A stretch of 9,842 nt of DNA, from NCBI GenBank assembly GCA_937902115.1, contig CALGSR010000412.1, positions 1-9,842 on the forward strand, given 5' to 3'. The position numbers and the translations under genes are program-made. Origin of the DNA: an uncultured Bacillus sp. GTDB taxonomy: Bacteria; Bacillota; Bacilli; Bacillales; Cytobacillaceae. Under the pieces are notes generated by a model, which was not told the origin of the DNA, ran no database searches, and worked only from the letters and a program-made list of their open reading frames with translations. The first letter of the stretch is position 1, and the number at the start of each line of letters is the position of its first letter. Positions 1-6,221 of the stretch are shown in pieces.

Positions 1-286
1 GTGTCGATTCCACGGTTTCTTCATAGTGGATTTTCTGCCCGAGCGTCGCCGTTTTCAGACCGAGGGCGATTTCATTCGGAGTAATTTTCTCCGGTATCGA
101 AACAATGCGATAGCCTTTGCTCCGAACCGCTTCAAGTTCAAAGCCTTCCTTCCGTAATTCCTCAATATGTTTCCAGACAGCTGTCCTAGAACAGCCGATT
201 AAATCAGCCAAATATTGACCTGAAAGATATTCTCTTTCATTCTCTGAAAACGCCTCAAGCAATCGCTTTCTTAATTCTGATTGCAC
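1..286 (-). CDS. birA: Bifunctional biotin-protein ligase / biotin operon repressor BirA, N-terminal part (cut by window edge)
   Basis: The gene enters from its start at 286 and runs off the left edge, so only the first 95 residues are visible. They read as a winged helix-turn-helix (about residues 20-61), with the helix-turn-helix core GCSRTAVWKHIEELRKEG at 31-48 and the wing ending SKGYRI. The beginning of the ligase domain follows, up to the conserved VEST at the edge. The family attaches biotin to the carboxyl carrier protein of acetyl-CoA carboxylase through biotinyl-AMP. Members with this DNA-binding domain also repress biotin genes. I chose the GTG at 286 because AAGGGAG lies about 11 nt upstream and because the resulting start matches the length of BirA as I recall it from B. 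subtilis. A GTG at 298 is in frame but has no spacing from that site. The start overlaps the end of cca by 16 nt, so translation is probably coupled. Identity is very likely; completeness cannot be judged. Confidence 0.93.
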   Translation of the reverse strand, partial: MQSELRKRLLEAFSENEREYLSGQYLADLIGCSRTAVWKHIEELRKEGFELEAVRSKGYRIVSIPEKITPNEIALGLKTATLGQKIHYEETVEST

Positions 287-1470
287 TGTTTCAGCCACTC
301 CCTTATCATTTCTTTATTATTTAGTACTTCACCGTTTAAAACAGCCTTTTCAATTAAGATGAGTTTCTCCTTTACCCACAGGCCGCCTCTTTTCCCTTCC
401 CACTCCATTAAGTCGTATCCACCTACCGCAAGTTCCTGCCTATCATTAATGACCAGCGTGTCATACTGTTCTTTTAATTGTGCGAGACCCTGAAGCAGCG
501 ATTGCTGATTTACAATATTGAATAGTCTTTCGGCACTTTCTGCCTGCACAAGCTTCGCCTCGTATAATGATTCTAATGTCCACTGAGTTTGACTGCGAGA
601 TTGCAGCCAAGTTAGAACGCCTTTTACAGCTTTCATTTTTTTTACGGGCAGCTTCCACAGCTTTAGAAATACCTCCGCTTCCGCCTCTTTAATTCCGAGT
701 ACATACAGAAGCAGCGTCCACATTTCGACTAATGAGAGGGGTTCCAACTGAAGATTCAAAAGCTTTCTCAATTGCGCTTTTTTGTCCCCAAGGCCTGGCA
801 GGTACTGATACAAACCAGTATCGATTAATGTCTTAAGGGCTGGCATGCGGTTTGCACCCTGAAGTAACTTTTCGAACTCGGCTGTTTTTCTTTCGACAGC
901 AATTTTTGCAAGCAAAGGGGCATTTTCTCCCAAAGCCCGATAGGTGTTCTCTTCGATCGTAAACGATAATTGACTGACAAAACGGACAGCCCGCATCATA
1001 CGGAGGGCATCTTCATGAAACCTTTCTGAAGCGGAGCCCACTGTCGCAATTACTTTGTTTTGAATTGCTTCTCTCCCCCTAAAAGGATCAATAAGAACGC
1101 CTTTCTTATCCATCGCAATACTGTTCATCGTAAAATCACGCCGTTTTAGGTCTTCTTCCAATGAACGGATAAAGGTCACTTCCGAAGGCCTGCGAAAATC
1201 GACATATTCACTTTCGGAACGAAAGGTTGTTATTTCGTATGTATTCTTTTCCCAAAGGACAACCACGGTACCATGTTCAATTCCGACATCAACTGTTTTG
1301 CTGAAAATCCTTTTAATCTCCTGTGGAGTCGCGGAGGTAGCAATATCGACATCTGCCACTTCCTTCCCAAGAACAAAATCACGTACTGAACCACCAACAA
1401 AGTAGGCTTCAAATCCCGCAGCCTCAATTTTTTCTAAGACGGGAACCGCAGCTGTAAAGATTGATATCAT
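271..1470 (-). CDS. cca: CCA tRNA nucleotidyltransferase (CCA-adding enzyme)
   Basis: This is a class II CCA-adding enzyme that builds or repairs the 3'-CCA end of tRNAs from CTP and ATP without a nucleic acid template. Numbering from the ATG at 1470 (399 aa), the nucleotidyltransferase signature GGSVRD is at 26-31 and the metal-binding DVD at 40-42. The conserved RRDFTMN is at 110-116 and the nucleotide-selecting EDALRMMR at 153-160, followed by the helical neck, body and tail to the end. The length is close to the roughly 397 aa of the B. subtilis protein. A GTG at 1473 is directly upstream and in frame. I prefer the ATG because it overlaps the bshA stop as TGATG, a typical re-initiation junction; the Shine-Dalgarno (GGTGAAG) is weak. 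The 3' end overlaps birA. It sits in the ypjD-dapB-mgsA-bshA-cca-birA operon. The function is very likely. Confidence 0.96.
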   Translation of the reverse strand: MISIFTAAVPVLEKIEAAGFEAYFVGGSVRDFVLGKEVADVDIATSATPQEIKRIFSKTVDVGIEHGTVVVLWEKNTYEITTFRSESEYVDFRRPSEVTFIRSLEEDLKRRDFTMNSIAMDKKGVLIDPFRGREAIQNKVIATVGSASERFHEDALRMMRAVRFVSQLSFTIEENTYRALGENAPLLAKIAVERKTAEFEKLLQGANRMPALKTLIDTGLYQYLPGLGDKKAQLRKLLNLQLEPLSLVEMWTLLLYVLGIKEAEAEVFLKLWKLPVKKMKAVKGVLTWLQSRSQTQWTLESLYEAKLVQAESAERLFNIVNQQSLLQGLAQLKEQYDTLVINDRQELAVGGYDLMEWEGKRGGLWVKEKLILIEKAVLNGEVLNNKEMIREWLKQCNQN

Positions 1471-2615
1471 CACACTTCACCACATTTCAATAACTGGTAA
1501 TAAATTTGTTCATACTGTCTGACAATTTTTTCACAATGAAAGTTTTCCTGCGCCACTTTCACACCATGCCGGGAAAACCGCTTGTGCAACTCCTCATCTG
1601 TTAAAAGTTGAACTGCTTTTTCCGTGATTTCATCAATGGCACCGAGTTCGCAGATAAATCCAGTTTCACGATCAATAACCACTTCCGGGATCCCGCCGAT
1701 TCTTGTCCCAATACAGGGAACGCCGCATGCCATTGCTTCGAGTGCGACAAGGCCAAAGCTTTCCTTTTCTGATAAAAGCAAGAGGAGGTCGCTGATGGAA
1801 TATAGTTCCTCGAGATTATCCTGTTTTCCAAGAAAGAGTACAAATTCATTCAGCTTTCGTTCATTCACCATTCGGTTGACAATCCCCATTTCCGGTCCAT
1901 CGCCGACAAGGAGTAGTTTTGCCGGAATTCGCTGCACAATTCTGGCAAACGCTTTGATGACATCGCGAACTCGTTTGACTTTGCGGAAATTGGAAACATG
2001 TATGATCACCTTTTCATGCTTACGAATGCAATAGTCATTCTTTAAGCTTATTGAAGATGGAATTCTTTTGTAAATCCGGTCATCGATAAAGTTATAAATC
2101 GCTTGTATCGGCTTCTTCGTGGGAATCAATTCATATGTTTGGGAGACTAACGACTTGGAGACGGCCGTTACGGCATCAGAACCTTCAATTCCGAATCGAA
2201 TCGCATCGATTAAGGATTCATCATAGCCCAGTACGGAAATATCAGTGCCATGGAGAGTTGTGACAATTTTGATATCCTTGCCGCTCATTTGCTTGGCTAA
2301 AATTGCACATACAGCATGTGGTATTGCATAATGCACATGAAGAATATCGAGATTTTCCCGTTTAATTACTTCTGCCATTTTGCTGGCGAGGGCAATATCA
2401 TATGGCGGAAATTGGAAAACAGAATATTGATTGACTTCCACTTGATGGTAATAAATACTATGATACATTTTATTTAAACGAAAAGGCATGCTAGAGGAAA
2501 TAAAATGAATTTCATGACCAATTTCCGCCAGCATTTTTCCTAATTCAGTAGCAACGACACCAGAGCCTCCAACGGTTGGATAGCATGTAATGCCTATTTT
2601 CAATTTAGTTTTCAT
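1470..2615 (-). CDS. bshA: N-acetyl-alpha-D-glucosaminyl L-malate synthase BshA (bacillithiol synthesis, step 1)
   Basis: This is a GT4-family retaining glycosyltransferase. BshA joins the GlcNAc of UDP-GlcNAc to L-malate, the first step towards bacillithiol, the main low-molecular-weight thiol of many Firmicutes. From the ATG at 2615 the protein has 381 aa. The N-terminus carries the Gly-rich loop after ITCYPTVGGSG (9-19). The C-terminal Rossmann half holds the E-x7-E motif, with E285 and E293 in EKESFGLVALEAMACGVP, and is followed by GGIPEV. VSNFRKVKR, VGDGPE and the VTTLHGTDI segment also fit BshA. The open frame extends upstream to a TTG at 2660, but AGGAGA about 10 nt before 2615 and family alignment support the ATG. 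The usual partner bshB1, normally immediately upstream, is missing here. The deacetylation step would then need an unlinked BshB2-type enzyme. The stop overlaps the cca start. Confidence 0.96.
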   Translation of the reverse strand: MKTKLKIGITCYPTVGGSGVVATELGKMLAEIGHEIHFISSSMPFRLNKMYHSIYYHQVEVNQYSVFQFPPYDIALASKMAEVIKRENLDILHVHYAIPHAVCAILAKQMSGKDIKIVTTLHGTDISVLGYDESLIDAIRFGIEGSDAVTAVSKSLVSQTYELIPTKKPIQAIYNFIDDRIYKRIPSSISLKNDYCIRKHEKVIIHVSNFRKVKRVRDVIKAFARIVQRIPAKLLLVGDGPEMGIVNRMVNERKLNEFVLFLGKQDNLEELYSISDLLLLLSEKESFGLVALEAMACGVPCIGTRIGGIPEVVIDRETGFICELGAIDEITEKAVQLLTDEELHKRFSRHGVKVAQENFHCEKIVRQYEQIYYQLLKCGEV

Positions 2616-2646
2616 CTCTGGAAATCTCCTAATTCCAAACGTTTTC

Positions 2647-2716
2647 GCCTGTTTATACAATGTTGTTCTTGAATTTCTCTTTCATATCCATTCTTAATCA
2701 GACTGTACAAACAGGC
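2647..2716 (-). repeat. Inverted repeat forming a 13-15 bp stem in the mgsA-bshA gap
   Basis: The arms at 2704-2716 and 2647-2659 pair over 13 bp in the operon-sense RNA (GCCUGUUUGUACA with UGUAUAAACAGGC). The pairing includes one G-U wobble and extends by two more pairs (G-U, U-A) inward. The loop is about 40 nt. On the opposite strand the wobble becomes an A-C mismatch, so the structure fits sense RNA better. No U-run follows the sense-strand stem, so it is not a classical intrinsic terminator. It occupies the gap where bshB1 would be expected. Possible roles are mRNA processing or stability, or the scar of a deletion; none is shown. Confidence 0.6.
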
Positions 2717-2722
2717 TTTACA

Positions 2723-3142
2723 TCAAATTTCTTCTAAAGGCGTTCTGCCGCGAATGATATCACGCCAGGAAATATCCCCGCGTTCAAGTCCCTTTACTAA
2801 TACTTCCCCTGTTCCCATATTAGTCGCCAGCGGAACTGCGTATACGTCGCAAAGGCGGATTAACGCCGTTACGTCCGGCTCATGCGGCTGGGCAGTGAGA
2901 GGATCACGGAAAAAGAAGACCATATCCATTTTGTTATTCGCAATCATCGCACCGATTTCCTGATCCCCACCAAATGGTCCGGATTGGAATCGATGCACTT
3001 CAAGCCCCGTTGCCTCCATGATCTTTAAACCCGTTGTTCCGGTAGCAAATAAGGTATGGTGTTCAAAAACTGGTTTATAGGCAGTAGCAAAACGGACCAT
3101 GTCATCTTTTTTCTTGTCGTGAGCAATTAAAGCAATATTCAT
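2723..3142 (-). CDS. mgsA: Methylglyoxal synthase
   Basis: This enzyme converts dihydroxyacetone phosphate to methylglyoxal plus phosphate, a bypass of lower glycolysis that relieves sugar-phosphate stress. The 139-aa protein is full length for the family (about 137 aa in B. subtilis). It shows the phosphate-binding ATGTTGLKI (33-41), the catalytic segment SGPFGGDQEIGA with the essential Asp at D60, and FRDPLTAQPHEPD with H87. H8 near the N-terminus is also conserved. The start is ATG, with a G-rich site (GTGGGGGAA) overlapping the dapB stop region 15 nt upstream. Methylglyoxal is detoxified in B. subtilis partly through bacillithiol-dependent enzymes, so linkage to bshA makes physiological sense (inference). 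The gap to the next gene downstream is 107 nt and lacks bshB1. Confidence 0.97.
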   Translation of the reverse strand: MNIALIAHDKKKDDMVRFATAYKPVFEHHTLFATGTTGLKIMEATGLEVHRFQSGPFGGDQEIGAMIANNKMDMVFFFRDPLTAQPHEPDVTALIRLCDVYAVPLATNMGTGEVLVKGLERGDISWRDIIRGRTPLEEI

Positions 3143-3157
3143 CTGATTTCCCCCACT

Positions 3158-3952
3158 TTAGTCGATTATATTTTCTAAACCGTAAACAAGTCTATCGAGA
3201 TTCATCACCGTATCCACCGCTAATTTTACACCGGACATAAAGGAAACACGATTATATGAATCCTGACGGATCGTTAAAGATTGTCCTTCTGCACCAAACA
3301 TCACTTGTTGATGGGCAATTAATCCCGGAAGACGGACAGAATGGATATGCATTCCGGCAAAATCTGCGCCTCTTGCGCCTGGAATAGTTTCTTTTTCATT
3401 TGGATGTCCTTGGCTTTTCGCCGCTCTTACTTCAGCAATCATTTCGGCGGTCTTTACTGCTGTTCCGGATGGGGCATCTAACTTTTCATCATGATGGAGT
3501 TCGATGATTTCTACATCCGGAAAATATTTTCCCGCCATTTGCGCGAATTTCATCATCAACACTGCTCCTAAGGCAAAGTTAGGTGCAATAATACAACCCA
3601 ATTCCTTTTCACGACAGAGGCTCCCGAGTTCCTCTAAATTCTCCTGCGTGAAACCTGTTGTTCCGACAACCGGGCGGACACCTAGAGTTAAAGCTGTTTT
3701 TGTATGATACATGCCGACTTCTGGAGTTGTTAAGTCGAGCAAAACATCCGGTTTTACATCTGTCAAACATTCTGTTATATCACTATAGATTGGTACCGGT
3801 AATGAGGATAGCCCTAAATCACTTAAGAGTTGTCCTTTATGTTTGTGATCGATAACTGCAGCAAGATCAAAACCTTCCGTTCTTTCAACGAGCTTCACTG
3901 CCTCTGAACCCATTCTTCCACGCGGGCCGGCAATGACAATTTTTGTAGTCAC
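3158..3952 (-). CDS. dapB: 4-hydroxy-tetrahydrodipicolinate reductase
   Basis: DapB reduces 4-hydroxy-tetrahydrodipicolinate with NAD(P)H in the diaminopimelate/lysine pathway. It supplies peptidoglycan cross-linking residues and, in sporulating cells, dipicolinate metabolism nearby. The 264 aa contain the dinucleotide-binding GPRGRMG (9-15), the catalytic block ELHHDEKLDAPSGTA with H153, H154 and K157 and the substrate-binding GT (163-164), then GARGADFAGMHIHSVRLPG (192-210). The start codon is GTG at 3952, preceded by AAGGGAG at about 9 nt. The length matches the family (about 267 aa in B. subtilis). It lies 14 nt after ypjD and 15 nt before mgsA, so it is co-transcribed with both. Confidence 0.97.
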   Translation of the reverse strand: MTTKIVIAGPRGRMGSEAVKLVERTEGFDLAAVIDHKHKGQLLSDLGLSSLPVPIYSDITECLTDVKPDVLLDLTTPEVGMYHTKTALTLGVRPVVGTTGFTQENLEELGSLCREKELGCIIAPNFALGAVLMMKFAQMAGKYFPDVEIIELHHDEKLDAPSGTAVKTAEMIAEVRAAKSQGHPNEKETIPGARGADFAGMHIHSVRLPGLIAHQQVMFGAEGQSLTIRQDSYNRVSFMSGVKLAVDTVMNLDRLVYGLENIID

Positions 3953-3966
3953 TATTTGGTTCTCCC

Positions 3967-4299
3967 TTATTCTTCAATTTTCGTCCAGCGATCTTTATCT
4001 CTAGTATTAAATTTATTCATAACCCGGTCATGAGCCTCTTCCAGGTCGATATGTAAGGAATTTGCAAAACAGATAAGGACAAATAACATATCCCCTAATT
4101 CTTCTTCAATCGTTTTTTCGTCTTCTGTTCCTTTTTTTGGTTTTTCACCATAAAAATGATTCACTTCTCGTGCAAGCTCTCCCAGCTCTTCTGTTAACCG
4201 TGCCGTCATCGCCAGCGGGCTGAAATACCCTTCTTTAAATTGGCCGATATAGGCATCTACTTCCCGTTGGAGTTCCTTCATGGATTTTTCCTTTTTCAC
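3967..4299 (-). CDS. ypjD: MazG-like nucleotide pyrophosphohydrolase YpjD
   Basis: This is a small all-alpha MazG-type NTP pyrophosphohydrolase, a family that hydrolyses (d)NTPs to monophosphate and pyrophosphate; the exact substrate is not evident. From the GTG at 4299 the protein has 110 aa, close to the roughly 111 aa of B. subtilis YpjD. The metal-binding acidic pairs are visible: E37-E38 with E41 (TEELGELAREVNH) and the downstream EEELGD, with D70. The conserved KEGYFSPLAM and NTRDKDRW segments are also present. The GTG start is chosen for GAGGTG about 6 nt upstream and for family length. The open frame continues upstream to an ATG at 4338, which would add 13 atypical residues. It is the first gene of the dapB-mgsA-bshA-cca-birA operon. 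Confidence 0.92.
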   Translation of the reverse strand: MKKEKSMKELQREVDAYIGQFKEGYFSPLAMTARLTEELGELAREVNHFYGEKPKKGTEDEKTIEEELGDMLFVLICFANSLHIDLEEAHDRVMNKFNTRDKDRWTKIEE

Positions 4300-4319
4300 T
4301 GTTACCACCTCTTGAATGA

Positions 4320-4370
4320 CCATATGAATGTAATACATCTTCCATGTTAGCTAAACAAGACAACTTTTAC
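4320..4370 (-). promoter_or_regulatory. Candidate promoter region for the ypjD-dapB-mgsA operon
   Basis: The minus strand of the divergent intergenic region has TTGTAA followed after 17 nt by TAACAT, each about 4 of 6 matches to sigma-A consensus. A second weak pairing ends in TATTAC nearer the gene. No element stands out, so only the general location is proposed. Confidence 0.25.
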
Positions 4371-4435
4371 AAATGTTTTTCATGATTAAAGACACGTTTA
4401 TTAGGAAAGTGCACACATTATATTGTGAATGAAAC

Positions 4436-4465
4436 TTGCTTTATTTGCTAAAATTAACTTATATA
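4436..4465 (+). promoter_or_regulatory. Candidate sigma-A promoter for ypjC
   Basis: TTGCTT at 4436-4441 is followed after 18 nt by TATATA at 4460-4465 (or after 17 nt by TTATAT). This places transcription start near 4472, about 30 nt before the ATG at 4502. The spacing and distance are reasonable and the -35 match is moderate. Confidence 0.45.
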
Positions 4466-4501
4466 GATGATTTTAGTATCTACAGAATGGGAGGAGATCA
4501 T

Positions 4502-5374
4502 ATGTTTCAGGATATCCACTTCAAAAATATCTTCTTTATCCTGCTCGGGGCAGCTGTTTTTTCATTTGGGATCGTTCATTTTAATATGCAGAATAATTTA
4601 TCTGAAGGGGGTTTTACCGGAATTACCCTTCTGCTCTTTTTCCTTTTTAACTGGGATCCTTCCTATGTAAACTTAATATTAAACGTCCCGCTGTTTTTTA
4701 TCGGGTGGAAGTTGCTAGGGAAAAATGTTTTCATTTATACGGTGATTGGAACGGTTAGTGTTTCCATTTTCCTCTGGATCTTTCAGCGCTACCAAATTGA
4801 CATGCCATTAAAGGATGATTTGACACTTGCGGCCATGTTTGCCGGTTCTGCCATTGGGATCGGGCTCGGTATCATCTTCCGTTTTGGCGGCACGACCGGA
4901 GGGGTTGATATTATTGCCCGGCTTGTTAATAAATTTTTTGGCTGGAGCATGGGAAAGACGATGTTTATATTTGATGCCTGTGTTATTATTTTGTCATTAA
5001 TCTTTTATTTATCCTATCGTGAGGCTATGTATACGCTTGTCGCTGTCTTTATTGGCGCCAGAGTGATTGATTTTATGCAGGAGGGTGCTTATTCAGCAAG
5101 AGGAGCGATGATTATTTCGGAGCATAATGAAGCAATTACTGAACGAATCCTGAAAGAAATGGAACGGGGTGTTACCGTTCTTAAAGCATATGGTTCCTTT
5201 ACAAAACGCGACCGGGAGGTTCTTTATTGTGTTGTCCCGAAAAATGAAATTGTCCGCCTTAAAAGCGTGATTACCTCTGTTGATCCGCATGCCTTCGTTT
5301 CGGTCAGCATTGTTCATGATGTGATGGGCGAAGGCTTTACGCTGGATGAAAATAAAAAACCACTTATTCACTGA
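4502..5374 (+). CDS. ypjC: YitT-family integral membrane protein (YpjC)
   Basis: This is a member of the YitT family, with an N-terminal membrane domain of five to six helices and a C-terminal soluble DUF2179 domain. Biochemical function is unknown for this family. From the ATG at 4502 (290 aa), hydrophobic segments lie at about 9-28, 39-50, 55-72, 76-95, 108-127, 152-170 and 174-190. The family hallmark FGGTTGGVDIIARLVNK is at 128-144 and VAVFIGARVIDFMQEGAYSARG follows. The cytosolic part ends in DPHAFVSVSIVHDVMGEGFTLDE. I use this ATG because GGGAGGAG lies just upstream; the frame opens at 4436, but those extra 22 residues are not hydrophobic or conserved-looking. It is the only plus-strand gene here, divergent from ypjD and convergent with the metallopeptidase gene. 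The ypjC name rests on synteny with B. subtilis. Confidence 0.9.
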   Translation: MFQDIHFKNIFFILLGAAVFSFGIVHFNMQNNLSEGGFTGITLLLFFLFNWDPSYVNLILNVPLFFIGWKLLGKNVFIYTVIGTVSVSIFLWIFQRYQIDMPLKDDLTLAAMFAGSAIGIGLGIIFRFGGTTGGVDIIARLVNKFFGWSMGKTMFIFDACVIILSLIFYLSYREAMYTLVAVFIGARVIDFMQEGAYSARGAMIISEHNEAITERILKEMERGVTVLKAYGSFTKRDREVLYCVVPKNEIVRLKSVITSVDPHAFVSVSIVHDVMGEGFTLDENKKPLIH

Positions 5375-5383
5375 AAAGACCAA

Positions 5384-5413
5384 ATGGGACAGGGAACTTG
5401 ACCCTTGTCCCAT
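5384..5413 (+). terminator. First hairpin after ypjC
   Basis: ATGGGACAGGG at 5384-5394 pairs with CCCTTGTCCCAT at 5402-5413, an 11-bp stem with a single bulged T and a 7-nt loop. It starts 10 nt after the ypjC stop. The following sequence is A/T-rich but not a clean T-run, so it probably assists the stronger hairpin at 5415-5449 rather than acting alone. Confidence 0.55.
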
Positions 5414-5414
5414 A

Positions 5415-5449
5415 AATAAAGTTTAGACCACTGCGGTCTAAACTTTATT
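5415..5449. terminator. Bidirectional rho-independent terminator between ypjC and yugP
   Basis: A perfect 15-bp inverted repeat (arms 5415-5429 and 5435-5449, loop ACTGC) has a GC-rich top (GACC/GGTC). Its A/T-rich base gives TTTATTATT on the plus strand and TTTATTTATG on the minus strand. It lies between two convergent genes, and its minus-strand arm begins 1 nt after the metallopeptidase stop codon, so it can end transcripts from both sides. Confidence 0.85.
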
Positions 5450-5450
5450 A

Positions 5451-6128
5451 TTAATCATCACTTTGCATTCCTGTATAGATTAGAATCAAACGAACTAATT
5501 CCAGTACAGCAACTGCTGCAGCAGCTACATAAGTTAATGCTGCGGCACTTAATACTTTTTTAGTTTCGCGTTCCTCGTCATTACGAATGACCCCAACTGC
5601 GAGACATTGATCCATCGCCCGTGAGGATGCATTAAACTCAACCGGCAGTGTCACGACTTGGAAAAGAACAGCTGCAGCCATAAAAATGATCCCAAGCAGC
5701 AGGAGACCCGACAGATCAGCGAGCATCCCGATAATAATCAGAATCCAAGAAAAATTCGAACCAATATTAGCCACAGGTACGAGTGTATGACGCAAACGGA
5801 GAAACGCATAGGCTTCCTCATCCTGGATCGCGTGACCACATTCATGGGCGGCTACAGCTGCAGCGGCTACTGAGTGCCCATGGAAATTGTCGGATGATAA
5901 GCGGACTGTTTTCGTTCGCGGATCATAGTGATCGGAAAGAACTCCTCTGACTTCTTCAATATTGACATGGTAAAGACCATTTGCATCCAAGACTTTTCGC
6001 GCTACTTCCGCCCCCCTCATTTGCGAAGAAGAAGGCACTTTGGAATATTTAGTATAGGTTTTCTTCACCTTAATCTGCGCCCAAATTGGAACGATAATAA
6101 GAATAGCAAAATACAATAAGTAAGACAT
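5451..6128 (-). CDS. yugP: Membrane-bound zinc metallopeptidase, YugP family
   Basis: This is a putative membrane zinc protease of the YugP family (neutral zinc metallopeptidase 2); the substrate is unknown. The 225-aa protein has an N-terminal membrane anchor (about 3-19) and the zinc-binding HECGH at 95-99 (H95, E96, H99) within SVAAAAVAAHECGHAIQ. Hydrophobic segments follow at about 118-155 and near the C-terminus (about 192-218). The DxRxxTVRLSSDNFHG stretch ahead of the zinc motif is typical of the family. The ATG at 6128 is chosen because GGAGGG lies just upstream and the length equals that of YugP; an in-frame GTG at 6140 sits on the ribosome binding site. It has its own promoter at 6162-6191 and ends against the bidirectional terminator. 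In B. subtilis, as I recall, yugP is not in the qcr-dapB cluster, so the symbol is by family, not position. Confidence 0.9.
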   Translation of the reverse strand: MSYLLYFAILIIVPIWAQIKVKKTYTKYSKVPSSSQMRGAEVARKVLDANGLYHVNIEEVRGVLSDHYDPRTKTVRLSSDNFHGHSVAAAAVAAHECGHAIQDEEAYAFLRLRHTLVPVANIGSNFSWILIIIGMLADLSGLLLLGIIFMAAAVLFQVVTLPVEFNASSRAMDQCLAVGVIRNDEERETKKVLSAAALTYVAAAAVAVLELVRLILIYTGMQSDD

Positions 6129-6161
6129 GGTTCCCTCCACTTTTCATGTTAGTATATTTTT

Positions 6162-6191
6162 ATTGTAGGAAAAGATGAAGTACTCTGTCAA
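6162..6191 (-). promoter_or_regulatory. Sigma-A promoter for yugP
   Basis: On the minus strand a perfect TTGACA (6191-6186) is followed after 18 nt by TACAAT (6167-6162), which is 5 of 6 to consensus. Transcription would start near 6155, about 27 nt before the ATG. This makes yugP a transcription unit separable from ypjA-ypjB, with no clear terminator seen after ypjB. Confidence 0.8.
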
Positions 6192-6221
6192 ATAAAGTGT
6201 ATAGCTGGACCAGAATACAGC

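Noticed and set aside
1624..2034. 136-codon open frame on the plus strand inside bshA
   Set aside because: It is antisense to a well-supported conserved gene, Ser/Arg/Thr-rich as expected of a mirror frame, and has no recognisable domain.
2616..2660. Longer bshA reading frame beginning at a TTG at 2660
   Set aside because: The first 15 residues do not resemble BshA, the TTG lies in the stem arm, and the ATG at 2615 has a proper AGGAGA site upstream.
2653..2691. A 12-codon open frame (MDMKEKFKNNIV) in the mgsA-bshA gap
   Set aside because: It has only a weak upstream purine stretch and no resemblance to BshB1, and such short frames are expected by chance; I see no support for translation.
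4300..4338. N-terminal extension of ypjD (MYYIHMVIQEVVT)
   Set aside because: The GTG at 4299 has GAGGTG at the right distance and gives the family length; the extension is not family-like.
6192..6216. Short inverted repeat AGCTG/CAGCT after ypjB as a terminator
   Set aside because: The 5-bp stem with a 10-nt loop and no adjacent T-run is too weak; ypjB transcripts may read into yugP.
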